From positions 1 through 24,995 of the forward strand of contig JAHWHQ010000017.1 of NCBI GenBank assembly GCA_019323195.1: DNA of 24,995 bases, read 5' to 3'. Origin of the DNA: Candidatus Woesearchaeota archaeon (GTDB taxonomy: Archaea > Nanobdellota > Nanobdellia > Woesearchaeales > JACPBV01). The position numbers and the translations under genes were made by a program. Positions 12,851 through 20,362 of this stretch are shown in pieces; within the stretch, counting starts at the first letter, position 1, and each line of letters starts with the position of its first letter. The notes beneath the pieces were generated by a model that was given only the letters and a program-made list of their open reading frames with translations, was not told the DNA's origin and searched no databases.

Positions 12851-14014
12851 ATGTCAAAGGTAAAGGCGATAACAGGAGCAGAAGCCGGAGCAGAGGCTAT
12901 GAAGCAGATCAACCCAGATGTATGCGCAGCTTTTCCCATTACACCGCAGACGCCTGTAATGCAGAGGTTTGCAGATTTTCATGCTGACGGCTTAGTTGAT
13001 TCTGAATTAATAAGGGTTGAGAGTGAGCATTCTGCAATGTCATGCTGTGTTGGAGCCAGCGCTGGAGGAGCACGCGTCATGACTGCAACATCATCAGCAG
13101 GCCTTGCCCTTATGTGGGAGATAGTAGGAGTGGCTTCAGGCCTTAGGCTGCCGATAGTGATGGAGATAGTAAACAGGGCCCTGTCTGCTCCAATCAACAT
13201 CCACTGTGACCATTCTGATTCCATGGGCGCAAGAGACCTTGGATGGATACAAATCTACTCTGAGAACGCCCAGGAGGTCTATGAAAATACATTGCTGGCC
13301 ATGAGGCTGGCTGAGAAGGTACTGCTGCCTGTCATGGTATGCCAGGATGGGTTTATCACTTCGCACGGTGTTGAGAATGTTGAGATATTTGATGATAAGG
13401 ATGTAAAAAGTTTTGTCGGCGAGCATAAGTACCCGTACGGACTGCTTGACATAAAAAAGCCTGTCACGCACGGGCCTTTGCAGCTGCAGGATTATTATTT
13501 CGAAACAAGAAGCCAGCAGATACCTGCCATGGAGGAAGCCAAAAAAGAATTCATAACTATAGGAAATGAGCTTTCAGGGATAACAGGAAGAAAATACCCT
13601 TATTTTGACAGCTATAAGCTAAAGGATGCAGAGGCTGTTATCGTTGTCATGAACTCAACAGCAGGCACAACCAAGACAGCTATTGATAATCTTCGCAAAG
13701 AAGGCAAAAAAGCCGGGCTTCTTAAGCTAAGGCTTTTCAGGCCGTTCCCTTACAAAGAGGTCGCTAATGCATTGAAGAGCGTAAAGAATATAGCTGTCCT
13801 TGACAGGAGCGTCTCGTTCGGAGCCAATCCTCCATTATACGGAGAGATAAAGAACGCGCTTTATGATGCTAAATATGACGGAAAGCTGCATTCATTGGTC
13901 TTCGGCCTAGGCGGAAGGAATATCTATGTTGAAGAGATAGAGAATGTCTTTAACAGGCTGCTTTCAGGAAAGCTGAAAGAGCATTCATATGTCGGATTAA
14001 GGGAAGGTCATTAA
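12851..14014 (+). CDS. porA: 2-oxoacid:ferredoxin oxidoreductase alpha subunit
   Basis: The 387-residue alpha subunit, holding the pyrimidine-binding and CoA/substrate-side domains. It shows ITGAEAGAEAM and the conserved AFPITPQTPVMQ (TPP activation and substrate threonine region). VESEHSAMSCCVGASAGGARVMTATSSAGLALM and the DHSDSMGARDLGWIQIYSENAQE segment follow, as in pyruvate oxidoreductases. The C-terminal Rossmann-like domain (AVIVVMNSTAGTTKTAIDNLR) also matches. It follows porD after one nucleotide and precedes porB after two. Confidence 0.94.
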   Translation: MSKVKAITGAEAGAEAMKQINPDVCAAFPITPQTPVMQRFADFHADGLVDSELIRVESEHSAMSCCVGASAGGARVMTATSSAGLALMWEIVGVASGLRLPIVMEIVNRALSAPINIHCDHSDSMGARDLGWIQIYSENAQEVYENTLLAMRLAEKVLLPVMVCQDGFITSHGVENVEIFDDKDVKSFVGEHKYPYGLLDIKKPVTHGPLQLQDYYFETRSQQIPAMEEAKKEFITIGNELSGITGRKYPYFDSYKLKDAEAVIVVMNSTAGTTKTAIDNLRKEGKKAGLLKLRLFRPFPYKEVANALKSVKNIAVLDRSVSFGANPPLYGEIKNALYDAKYDGKLHSLVFGLGGRNIYVEEIENVFNRLLSGKLKEHSYVGLREGH

Positions 14015-14016
14015 CC

Positions 14017-14940
14017 ATGAACTACAAACAATTGGCTGAAAAACTTCAGAAAAGGAAACTAGTGCCAGGGCACAGGAGCTGCAGCGGGTGCGGTTTCCCG
14101 CAGATAGTGAGGGCAGTGCTGGCATCTACTGACAAGCCTGTTGTCGCTTCGTGCGCAACAGGATGCTTAGAGGTCACTACCACGATCTATCCGTTCAGCT
14201 CATGGAACATACCTTTCATACATTCTGCTTTTGAGAACAGCGCTGCTACAATAGCAGGTGTTGAGACCGCTTTCCGGGCCTTGAAAAAGAAAGGAAAGAT
14301 AAAGGATGACATAAAGTTTATCGCATTCGGCGGTGACGGAGGAACATATGACATCGGACTGCAGTCATTGTCAGGCTCGCTTGAAAGGGGGCATGACTTT
14401 CTCTATGTATGCTATGATAATAACGCTTACATGAACACAGGAATACAGCGCAGCTCAGCAACGCCTTACGGAGCCTCTACAACAACAGCCCCTGCAGGAA
14501 AGGTCCACCAGGGCAAGGAGGAGTTCAGGAAGGATTTTGCAAAGGTTATGGTTGCGCATAACATTCCTTATGTTGCGCAGGCTTCTGTCCATAACATGAT
14601 GGACCTTACAGCCAAGGCTGAGAAGGCCTTATCTATAAAAGGGCCGAAGGTTATGGTCGTACTGCAGCCATGCACCTTAGGATGGCGGTTTCCTTCTGAC
14701 AAGACAATGGAGATAGCAAAGCTGGCTGTAGAGACAAGGTTCTGGCCGCTTTACGAGGTTGAGAACGGGAAGTATAAGCTTACATACAAGCCGTCAAAGG
14801 ATGTTCCTGTAACAGAATACATGAAGACCCAGGGAAGGTTTAAGCACCTGCTAAAGCCCGAAAATAAGCCAATAGTTGACAAGATACAGGGGCATGTTAA
14901 TTCTGAATGGGAGAAGCTGGTTAAGTTGTGTGAAGGGTGA
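14017..14940 (+). CDS. porB: 2-oxoacid:ferredoxin oxidoreductase beta subunit (TPP and [4Fe-4S])
   Basis: The 307-residue beta subunit. The TPP-pyrophosphate motif is FGGDGGTYDIGLQSLSGSLERG through CYDNNAYMNTG (residues ~104-142). Cluster ligands are consistent with Cys22 and Cys25 (CSGCG), Cys50 (or Cys46) and Cys219 (LQPCTLGW). The YMNTGIQRSSATPYGASTTTAPAG segment is typical of pyruvate enzymes. Last gene of the porCDAB operon. It converges with the flavoprotein gene at the end of the CoA-chemistry operon. Supplying acetyl-CoA would feed the thiolase/HMG-CoA synthase steps encoded opposite, which is inference. Confidence 0.94.
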   Translation: MNYKQLAEKLQKRKLVPGHRSCSGCGFPQIVRAVLASTDKPVVASCATGCLEVTTTIYPFSSWNIPFIHSAFENSAATIAGVETAFRALKKKGKIKDDIKFIAFGGDGGTYDIGLQSLSGSLERGHDFLYVCYDNNAYMNTGIQRSSATPYGASTTTAPAGKVHQGKEEFRKDFAKVMVAHNIPYVAQASVHNMMDLTAKAEKALSIKGPKVMVVLQPCTLGWRFPSDKTMEIAKLAVETRFWPLYEVENGKYKLTYKPSKDVPVTEYMKTQGRFKHLLKPENKPIVDKIQGHVNSEWEKLVKLCEG

Positions 14941-14966
14941 ATTTACCAGAATTCTTCATGAGCCTG

Positions 14967-14980
14967 TTTTTCTTCTTCAA
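14967..14980 (+). terminator. T-rich terminator after porB
   Basis: CTGTTTTTCTTCTTC lies ~30 nt after the porB stop on the plus strand, with no strong hairpin. A T-rich tract of this kind is the usual archaeal terminator. Confidence 0.35.
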
Positions 14981-14993
14981 ATATAGCTTACCC

Positions 14994-15920
14994 CTAACCA
15001 ACCCATCTCCCTATATCCCTTATGCTTAAGATAGAACCAATCCTTCCTGTGTTCTCAGAAGCAGGAAGCAGTGAGTCATCTATCTCCCCCATCATCCCCT
15101 TTCTGATCCTTTCCTGCAAACAATATTTTTTTGAGCAGTTTTTAAGGCAGTTGATGCATTTCTTAGGCGGCAGAGTTTTGTCTGCCAGGACCCTCTCTGC
15201 GAATCCTGTTTTAATCACCCTTAAAGGCAAGCCTGTTGTACTCTGTACAAGCACTATATCATCATCTCCTGCATCTATGTATGCCTGCTTTGTTTTTTCG
15301 TCCACACCGCACTCTTTTGTAACAAGCAATCTTGTCCCCAGCTGAAAAGCATCTGCACCTGCTTCTCTTATCTTTTTGATATCTTCCCTGGAAACCAAGC
15401 CGCCAGACGCTATAATCGGTATACCTATCCTGCCCCTAATTAAAGATACAAGCTCTTCAGTTGTTTTCATATCCTGTTTTTTAGGGAACCCTATATGCCC
15501 GCCAGCGTCTGACCCCATCGCTATTATGGCAGAAGCGCCAAGGGATTCAGCATATTTGGCCAAGCTTAAAGAAGAGACCTTTACAAAAACAGGTATACTG
15601 GTCTTTGAAAAGATGGTTTTATCAAAACCTGCTGACATCGTGATAAAATCAACCTTTTCCCGGTTACATGCCTTAAGGTTCGGTTCGTAGTTCTTACCAT
15701 ATACCAGGAGATTTACCCCTAACAAGGATCTTCCCTGAGAAAGTTCCTTTGCTTTTTGTATATCCTTAGCAAGCCCTTCAGGCGCCTTTATGAAAGAGGG
15801 CAATACAGCCGCTATGCCCTCATCCAGGCATTGGGCTGCAAATTCGGGGGTGGTAACATGCCCCATAGCTCCAAGAATTATTTTCCCTGTTATTTTATCA
15901 GATATATGGCGTTTCATCAT
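14994..15920 (-). CDS. Nitronate monooxygenase/FabK-like flavoprotein (IpdC-like position)
   Basis: A 308-residue FMN TIM-barrel protein of the 2-nitropropane dioxygenase/FabK superfamily. It has the substrate/FMN motif MGSDAGGHIGF (His142), IIASGGLVSREDI and the phosphate-binding GADAFQLGTRLLVTKEC. Members include nitronate monooxygenases, enoyl reductases and the steroid-ring reductase-like IpdC. A C-terminal Cys motif, Cys255-X2-Cys258-X3-Cys262-X4-Cys267, could bind a metal or Fe-S cluster. Last gene of the eleven-gene operon; its ATG overlaps the previous stop by 4 nt. Its place directly after two CoA-transferase-fold pairs is reminiscent of ipdA-ipdB-ipdC, favouring redox chemistry on a CoA thioester. 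The exact reaction is unknown. Confidence 0.8.
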   Translation of the reverse strand: MMKRHISDKITGKIILGAMGHVTTPEFAAQCLDEGIAAVLPSFIKAPEGLAKDIQKAKELSQGRSLLGVNLLVYGKNYEPNLKACNREKVDFITMSAGFDKTIFSKTSIPVFVKVSSLSLAKYAESLGASAIIAMGSDAGGHIGFPKKQDMKTTEELVSLIRGRIGIPIIASGGLVSREDIKKIREAGADAFQLGTRLLVTKECGVDEKTKQAYIDAGDDDIVLVQSTTGLPLRVIKTGFAERVLADKTLPPKKCINCLKNCSKKYCLQERIRKGMMGEIDDSLLPASENTGRIGSILSIRDIGRWVG

Positions 15921-16615
15921 ACCTTATCCAAAAGATTATCAGTATCAAGCTTCTTAATCAGGCAAAGTTCTTCCTGTGTGGGCATTGGCGTCTGGCTTAT
16001 CTTTGATGGTATCTCAAACTGAAATCCTGTGTTCTCTTTTACCTCATCCAATGTATGGCCTGGATGGATTGACAGGATTTTGGGATTACCCCCAAGCTCA
16101 AACAAGCATAAATCGGTTACAGCCAATGTATTCTTAACAGCAGGAGAGGTGATAAAATCCACTTTCTCAACAAATACCTTTTTGCTATGTTTCGGAATTA
16201 CCAGTATGCTTTGTTTAACCTTTCTACGCAGGCTGACAGATGCTGCAGGGCCAGGAAGCTTTACTTTTGGGCCCTTATAATCCCCTATGCATGTAAGATT
16301 TATGTTTCCTCTGCTGTCTGCCTGGCTTGCTCCAAAAAACATGAGATCAATCAGGTTCCGGTTTGCATAATCCCAGATAGCCTCAAGCTTAAGTTCTGAG
16401 TTCTTATTTTCCAGGGCATGTACCGTGACAGAGGAATAGGTGCTCCTGCTTATTACCGGATCGATTGCGCCAGTGCAGTTAAGGTATGTAAAATCTTTTG
16501 AAAGTTGTGCAAGCCTTATGGCAAATAACGGAAGAGGCGACGCTACCCCTGTTGTTATAACACTGCCGTTTTTTATAAATCCTGACAAAATGCAGACTAT
16601 TTGCTCATTATTCAT
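15917..16615 (-). CDS. Class I CoA-transferase-fold beta subunit, second pair (IpdB-like)
   Basis: A 232-residue beta subunit of the glutaconate CoA-transferase/IpdAB fold. It shows SGFIKNGSVITTGVASPLPLFAIRLAQ, FFGASQADSRGNINLTCIGD, KVFVEKVDFITSPAV, HPGHTLDEVKENTGFQFEIP and the PTQEEL ending. In an ungapped comparison with glutaconate CoA-transferase, the position of the catalytic Glu is Cys47 (YLNCTGAID). True CoA transfer through a Glu-CoA thioester is therefore doubtful, and a hydrolase or C-C lyase role as in IpdAB is possible. Both ends overlap neighbours by 4 nt (ATGA). Pairs with the alpha subunit directly upstream. Confidence 0.82.
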   Translation of the reverse strand: MNNEQIVCILSGFIKNGSVITTGVASPLPLFAIRLAQLSKDFTYLNCTGAIDPVISRSTYSSVTVHALENKNSELKLEAIWDYANRNLIDLMFFGASQADSRGNINLTCIGDYKGPKVKLPGPAASVSLRRKVKQSILVIPKHSKKVFVEKVDFITSPAVKNTLAVTDLCLFELGGNPKILSIHPGHTLDEVKENTGFQFEIPSKISQTPMPTQEELCLIKKLDTDNLLDKV

Positions 16616-17340
16616 CCTTTCACCATCCCCTCAATAGAATCCACATCATAATCATATTCACCTGCGCAGGCTGTTGGTTTCGCCCCTCCTGGAATCTCTA
16701 CAACGCTCTCCACCAAAAAATAGGGTATTGTCACTTTATCCAGCCTGTCTGCTATTCTCTCAACCGAGGCAATAACCTTCCTGCTCGCATTTGCCAATAA
16801 TTCATCATTCAGGGCCCCATCCACAAATATATTCCCTTTTTTGTCAGCAGCATGGGCATGGATAATGGCATAATCAGGCCTTAATGCCTCGGCTATAAAA
16901 ACATCCTCTCCCCCAAAGCTAACTTTCCTGTATTTATTGACCTTACAATAATCGCTTCCTTCCATAGAAACCATAGGCATGAAAGGCAATCCCATAGCTG
17001 AAGCCCTCAACCCCTGGACTATTTCACTGGCATCGGTTTCCCTGTATTTGATTTTCTGCTGCTCAATCGCCTTCCGCCATGCAGGGCTTATTACAAACCC
17101 GCCTTCATAGGAGAAACCGTTAAAGGCAGTAATTGCTTCTGCTACGCAGCCTTCTTTTATCAGCATGTTTATCGGCAGCGGATTAGGCGTGCCTACTAAC
17201 CTAAGGTCCTTCTTTTTTTGCCTGATAATTTCCTTGACCAGCGCTATAGGGGCCCTATTAAGCTGCATCCCGCTGAATACCAGTAGATTCCCGTCTCCTA
17301 TCCGGGCTATGGCCTCTTCCTTTGTTCTTATCCTGCTCAT
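16612..17340 (-). CDS. Class I CoA-transferase-fold alpha subunit, second pair (IpdA-like)
   Basis: A 242-residue alpha subunit, somewhat shorter than the first pair's 284. It shows GDGNLLVFSGMQLNRAPIALVKEIIRQKKKDL, the segment ASAMGLPFMPMVSMEGSDY, HAHAADKKGNIFVDG and the PGGAKPTACAGEYDYD ending. IpdA acts through a Glu near residue 105. Here Glu101 and Glu106 lie in the equivalent region before RASAMGLPFMP, but the alignment was made by eye. ATGA overlaps at both ends make 1:1 synthesis with its beta subunit likely. Probably cytoplasmic, forming an alpha2beta2 enzyme on a CoA thioester. Confidence 0.82.
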   Translation of the reverse strand: MSRIRTKEEAIARIGDGNLLVFSGMQLNRAPIALVKEIIRQKKKDLRLVGTPNPLPINMLIKEGCVAEAITAFNGFSYEGGFVISPAWRKAIEQQKIKYRETDASEIVQGLRASAMGLPFMPMVSMEGSDYCKVNKYRKVSFGGEDVFIAEALRPDYAIIHAHAADKKGNIFVDGALNDELLANASRKVIASVERIADRLDKVTIPYFLVESVVEIPGGAKPTACAGEYDYDVDSIEGMVKG

Positions 17341-18089
17341 TTTACCAGATCCTTCAAAACCCCATCAATGTCAATTTCCCTTAAAGCGGTAAGCTCCTGT
17401 TCTGTAGGCAATTTAGTCTCCTTAACCTCATCAACCAAAAACTCAAATCCGGTATTCTCAATTACATCCTGCAAGGCATGCCCATGATGTATTGACCTTA
17501 GCCTGGCAGTGCCTTTCCTAAAGTCAAAAATGCACAATGGAGTGATGCAAAGTTCAGGCTCTTTGCCCTTATCACAGCCTGCAGCAGAGACATAATCTAC
17601 CTTCTCGACAAATACCCTCCTTGTATGCTCCAAGGAGAATATGTAATGCTTCTTTGCCAGTTCTGCAATCGATGTAGTACCTATGCTTCCAGGCCCCCTT
17701 ACTTTGAATCCTCCTTCCTTATTCCTTATTCCGATCAGATTTGTATTCCCATACCTGTCAATCTGTATTCCGCCAATAAAGAATGTATTGCAGATCAGAT
17801 TCGGGTTGTTTGAATTAGCTATTGTTAATATGGAGTCATGCTCTTCATGATACTCCACTAATTTATGGGCCTTTGTATCTGTGTTCAGGGTCCATGCTGC
17901 CGGATTCAGCTCAACACCCCTTTCCACCCTTAGACCATGCCTTATTCTCAGGTTCGGGGAATATATCTTCTGGGCGAGCATGGCTGCAGCCAGCATTAGC
18001 TCAGCATGAAGCCCTATCGCCACTATGTCATCATCCTTCAATTCTCTTGCTATTATACAGGCCATTAGCTCTGCTTTTGAGTAGCTCAT
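17337..18089 (-). CDS. Class I CoA-transferase-fold beta subunit, first pair (IpdB-like)
   Basis: A 250-residue beta subunit. It shows AELMACIIARELKDDDIVAIGLHAELMLAAAMLAQ, FIGGIQIDRYGNTNLIGI, RVFVEKVDYVSAAG, IHHGHALQDVIENTGFEFLVD and PTEQELTALREID. The active-site Glu of glutaconate CoA-transferase falls at about His51-Gly52 (NLRIRHGLRVE); Glu56 and Glu60 are nearby but out of register. This matches IpdB-like proteins, which lack that Glu, better than bona fide transferases. ATGA overlaps with both neighbours. It is clearly paralogous to the beta subunit at 15917-16615, so the operon contains two complete pairs. Confidence 0.82.
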   Translation of the reverse strand: MSYSKAELMACIIARELKDDDIVAIGLHAELMLAAAMLAQKIYSPNLRIRHGLRVERGVELNPAAWTLNTDTKAHKLVEYHEEHDSILTIANSNNPNLICNTFFIGGIQIDRYGNTNLIGIRNKEGGFKVRGPGSIGTTSIAELAKKHYIFSLEHTRRVFVEKVDYVSAAGCDKGKEPELCITPLCIFDFRKGTARLRSIHHGHALQDVIENTGFEFLVDEVKETKLPTEQELTALREIDIDGVLKDLVK

Positions 18090-18940
18090 TTTATCATCAG
18101 GTTGAGGTCTTGTCTTATCGGGTATTTCTCAGGATAAACATATCTTTCTAAATATTCCTCAAATCTACCATCCTTACATGATCTAACATATTCATTGTAA
18201 TGCCCTAAATCAGGGATATAAAAACCATTACAGGCTCCTGGATGCGCTCCGTTAGGATTTTCACATATATTAACATTCCTCAGGATTGTTCTCTCTGCAT
18301 TTTTTACTATTTCAGAGTTTGGTATGATCCTCTCAACAGAGACAAAAACATCTCCCTGGGTGGCCTCTGCAATTAATCTTTCACAGAATACCCTGCCCAG
18401 AAATATATTTTGAGGTGTCTGGATATTGCCATACTTATCCCCTAAACCCATATGTAAGAAGGATATGTCTGGCTTGATCTTAGGCACCTTAAGGTATTTT
18501 TTTCCGCCTATTTCAGTCGTCTGTATCTCCTTGTTTAACAGGGGTATGCTGCTTCCGGTCCCTGCTTTCCATAGCATGTATGGGACATCATAGATTGCAG
18601 CTTTCAATCCCATGTGCCAGATAGCTTCATCACATTCCCATACATCTAATCTTCCTTCCTCTGCAGCCTTCCTGAAATTAGGAGCGATGCCTGCAATCCT
18701 TTCAAAAGCAACGCCGGCTGTTACAACTTTTTTGACGCATCCTGCCCCTATCAACATGTCTGTCTCTATACCAGAGGTAGGTCCTGAAACTATGGTAAGG
18801 TCCTTCTTTTTTTGCCTTATTATCTCCCTGACAAAACCCATAGGAGGGTTCATATAAGAAAAACCGCTCAAGCCGACAACCATCCCGTCTTTCAATCTAT
18901 CTACCGAGTCTTTTATAGAAATCCTTTTTTCCAATCTCAT
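18086..18940 (-). CDS. Class I CoA-transferase-fold alpha subunit, first pair (IpdA-like)
   Basis: A 284-residue alpha subunit, the full IpdA-like length. It shows DGMVVGLSGFSYMNPPMGFVREIIRQKKKDL, the middle segment DVWECDEAIWHMGLKAAIYDVPYML, HMGLGDKYGNIQTPQ, ATQGDVFVSVERI and the IpdA-type NGAHPGACNGFYIPDLGHYNEY near the C-terminus. Glu102 and Glu105 lie where IpdA has its catalytic Glu, by eye. The Pro-Gly-Ala-Cys/His pattern distinguishes it from acetate-type CoA transferases. The start overlaps the DUF35 gene stop by 4 nt. The substrate is unknown; a CoA-activated cyclic or branched compound is one option, simple acyl-CoA transfer another. Confidence 0.82.
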   Translation of the reverse strand: MRLEKRISIKDSVDRLKDGMVVGLSGFSYMNPPMGFVREIIRQKKKDLTIVSGPTSGIETDMLIGAGCVKKVVTAGVAFERIAGIAPNFRKAAEEGRLDVWECDEAIWHMGLKAAIYDVPYMLWKAGTGSSIPLLNKEIQTTEIGGKKYLKVPKIKPDISFLHMGLGDKYGNIQTPQNIFLGRVFCERLIAEATQGDVFVSVERIIPNSEIVKNAERTILRNVNICENPNGAHPGACNGFYIPDLGHYNEYVRSCKDGRFEEYLERYVYPEKYPIRQDLNLMIK

Positions 18941-19239
18941 CTTTGTTCAGGCCTGAATTTAACCCCGTACTGGATGATTCCCTGCTTTCCCTCACAGAAT
19001 AATTTCCTTAAAATGCCTTCTACTTCCATCCCTTCAGAAATATTTTCACAGTCCACTACCTGAGCAGTTACTTTTTCCCCATTCTCAAGCTCTATTAAAG
19101 CAACATAATAAGGCTCCTGCAATCTAAAATTTGAAGGGGCTGACGTTATTTTCGTGAATTCAATTATCTTTCCTTTCCTGCCTACCATTTGGTCTATTTT
19201 TCTTATTCTGCGCATATTTTCCGCTAATTTCAGATACAT
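18937..19239 (-). CDS. DUF35 OB-fold protein lacking the zinc ribbon
   Basis: A 100-residue DUF35 protein, partner of SCP2-type thiolases. In archaea such a protein bridges acetoacetyl-CoA thiolase and HMG-CoA synthase in one complex. The OB fold is clear: GRKGKIIEFTKITSAPSNF, EPYYVALIELENGEKVTAQVVD, ISEGMEVEGILRKL and the ending GIIQYGVKFRP. The usual N-terminal CX2C...CX2C zinc ribbon is missing; only ~20 residues (YLKLAENMRRIRKIDQMV) precede the OB fold. The start chosen is the ATG at 19239, one base after the thiolase stop (TAAGATG), rather than an ATG at 19266 inside the thiolase gene. The following CoA-transferase gene overlaps by 4 nt. Confidence 0.82.
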   Translation of the reverse strand: MYLKLAENMRRIRKIDQMVGRKGKIIEFTKITSAPSNFRLQEPYYVALIELENGEKVTAQVVDCENISEGMEVEGILRKLFCEGKQGIIQYGVKFRPEQR

Positions 19240-19240
19240 C

Positions 19241-20362
19241 TTATTCAACCCCAAATATATTAACAACAGCTGAAGCGCCTATCCCGCCCATTGTATGGGT
19301 AAGGCCGATCTTTGCATCCTTTACCTGTCTCTCTCCTCCCTCCCCTCTTAGCTGCATAACTATCTCACATGCCTGTCTGACTCCTGTTGCTGCCAATGGG
19401 TGTCCGCATCCTTTAAGGCCTCCAGATTTATTGATAGGTATAATATCATCGTATCCATTAAACCTGCCCTTTTCAATTATACCTAAGTCCTCTAATGCCA
19501 TGAGCTCTGATATGGCAAACACATCATGCACTTCCGCAATATCAATATCCTTAGGAGCAATCCCTGCCTTCCTGTATGCTATCTTTGCTGCATTTATTGT
19601 AGACTCCATTCCTGTCAGAGCCTTTCTTCTGCTTATTGCCAAAGAGTCCTGGGCTTCGCCGCATCCTATAAGATAAACAGGTTTTTCAGTATATCTTTTT
19701 GCAAGCTCTGGCTTTACCATAATAAGCGCCGCTGCTCCATCAGGGTTTGAGCTGCACTGAAGAACAGTTATCGGGTCAGCGACTAGTCCGCTGTTCAAGA
19801 CCTGTTCTTTCGTTATCTCGAATGGGTATTGTGCTTTTGGGTTTAATCTTGCATTCTTATGGTTCTTTACAGATATCGATGCAAGGTCCTCTACCTTAGT
19901 CCCAAACTCCCTTATGTGGGCTTTAGTTATCAATCCAAACAAAGCGACAGGGGTTATACCCTGGATGCCTTCCTCCTTATCCAAAAAAAACTTATCCATC
20001 TCCAACAGGTCCCTTGCTATAAAATCAGACATCTTTTCAGCACCAACCACAAGCACGATATCGTTTTCTCCTGACCTTATGGAGTTGGCTGCCTCTTTTA
20101 TCGCAAGAGCTCCTGCGATATCTGTCCCTCCGATAAGATTTGCTTTTTTGATATTTAGTTTTTCAGCCGCAAGCACTGAAATACTCCCTGAACCGTCTGC
20201 CACATTCAGGCTGTTGGCTACATAGACAGCATCTATCTCATTCTCCTTAATATCGGTCCTGCTAATGGCCTCCTGTGCTGCCATGATTATCAAATCTATC
20301 AAATCCAGGTCCCAGTGTTCCTTAAATTTTGTAACACCGTAGCTTACAATAGGTATTTTCAT
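19241..20362 (-). CDS. SCP2-type thiolase-like protein with Cys-to-Asp active site
   Basis: A 373-residue member of the archaeal acetoacetyl-CoA thiolase family, in the usual position between HMG-CoA synthase and DUF35. The fold motifs are intact: VVGAEKMSD, AEVHDVFAISELMALEDLG (His279), GGLKGCGHPLAATG (His321) and GLTHTMGGIGASAVVNIF (His356). The nucleophile segment that normally reads like EAACASG is IGGTDIAG, with Asp81 (codon GAT, checked) in place of Cys. It cannot form the acyl-Cys intermediate of thiolases. It could be an aldolase-type enzyme like Ltp2, a decarboxylase, or a structural subunit. Its start overlaps the HMG-CoA synthase stop by 4 nt (ATGA). Confidence 0.85.
   Translation of the reverse strand: MKIPIVSYGVTKFKEHWDLDLIDLIIMAAQEAISRTDIKENEIDAVYVANSLNVADGSGSISVLAAEKLNIKKANLIGGTDIAGALAIKEAANSIRSGENDIVLVVGAEKMSDFIARDLLEMDKFFLDKEEGIQGITPVALFGLITKAHIREFGTKVEDLASISVKNHKNARLNPKAQYPFEITKEQVLNSGLVADPITVLQCSSNPDGAAALIMVKPELAKRYTEKPVYLIGCGEAQDSLAISRRKALTGMESTINAAKIAYRKAGIAPKDIDIAEVHDVFAISELMALEDLGIIEKGRFNGYDDIIPINKSGGLKGCGHPLAATGVRQACEIVMQLRGEGGERQVKDAKIGLTHTMGGIGASAVVNIFGVE

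Noticed and set aside
19240..19266. ATG at 19266 as the DUF35 start
   Set aside because: It would overlap the thiolase gene by 26 nt; the ATG at 19239 directly follows the thiolase stop and gives a normal OB-fold start.
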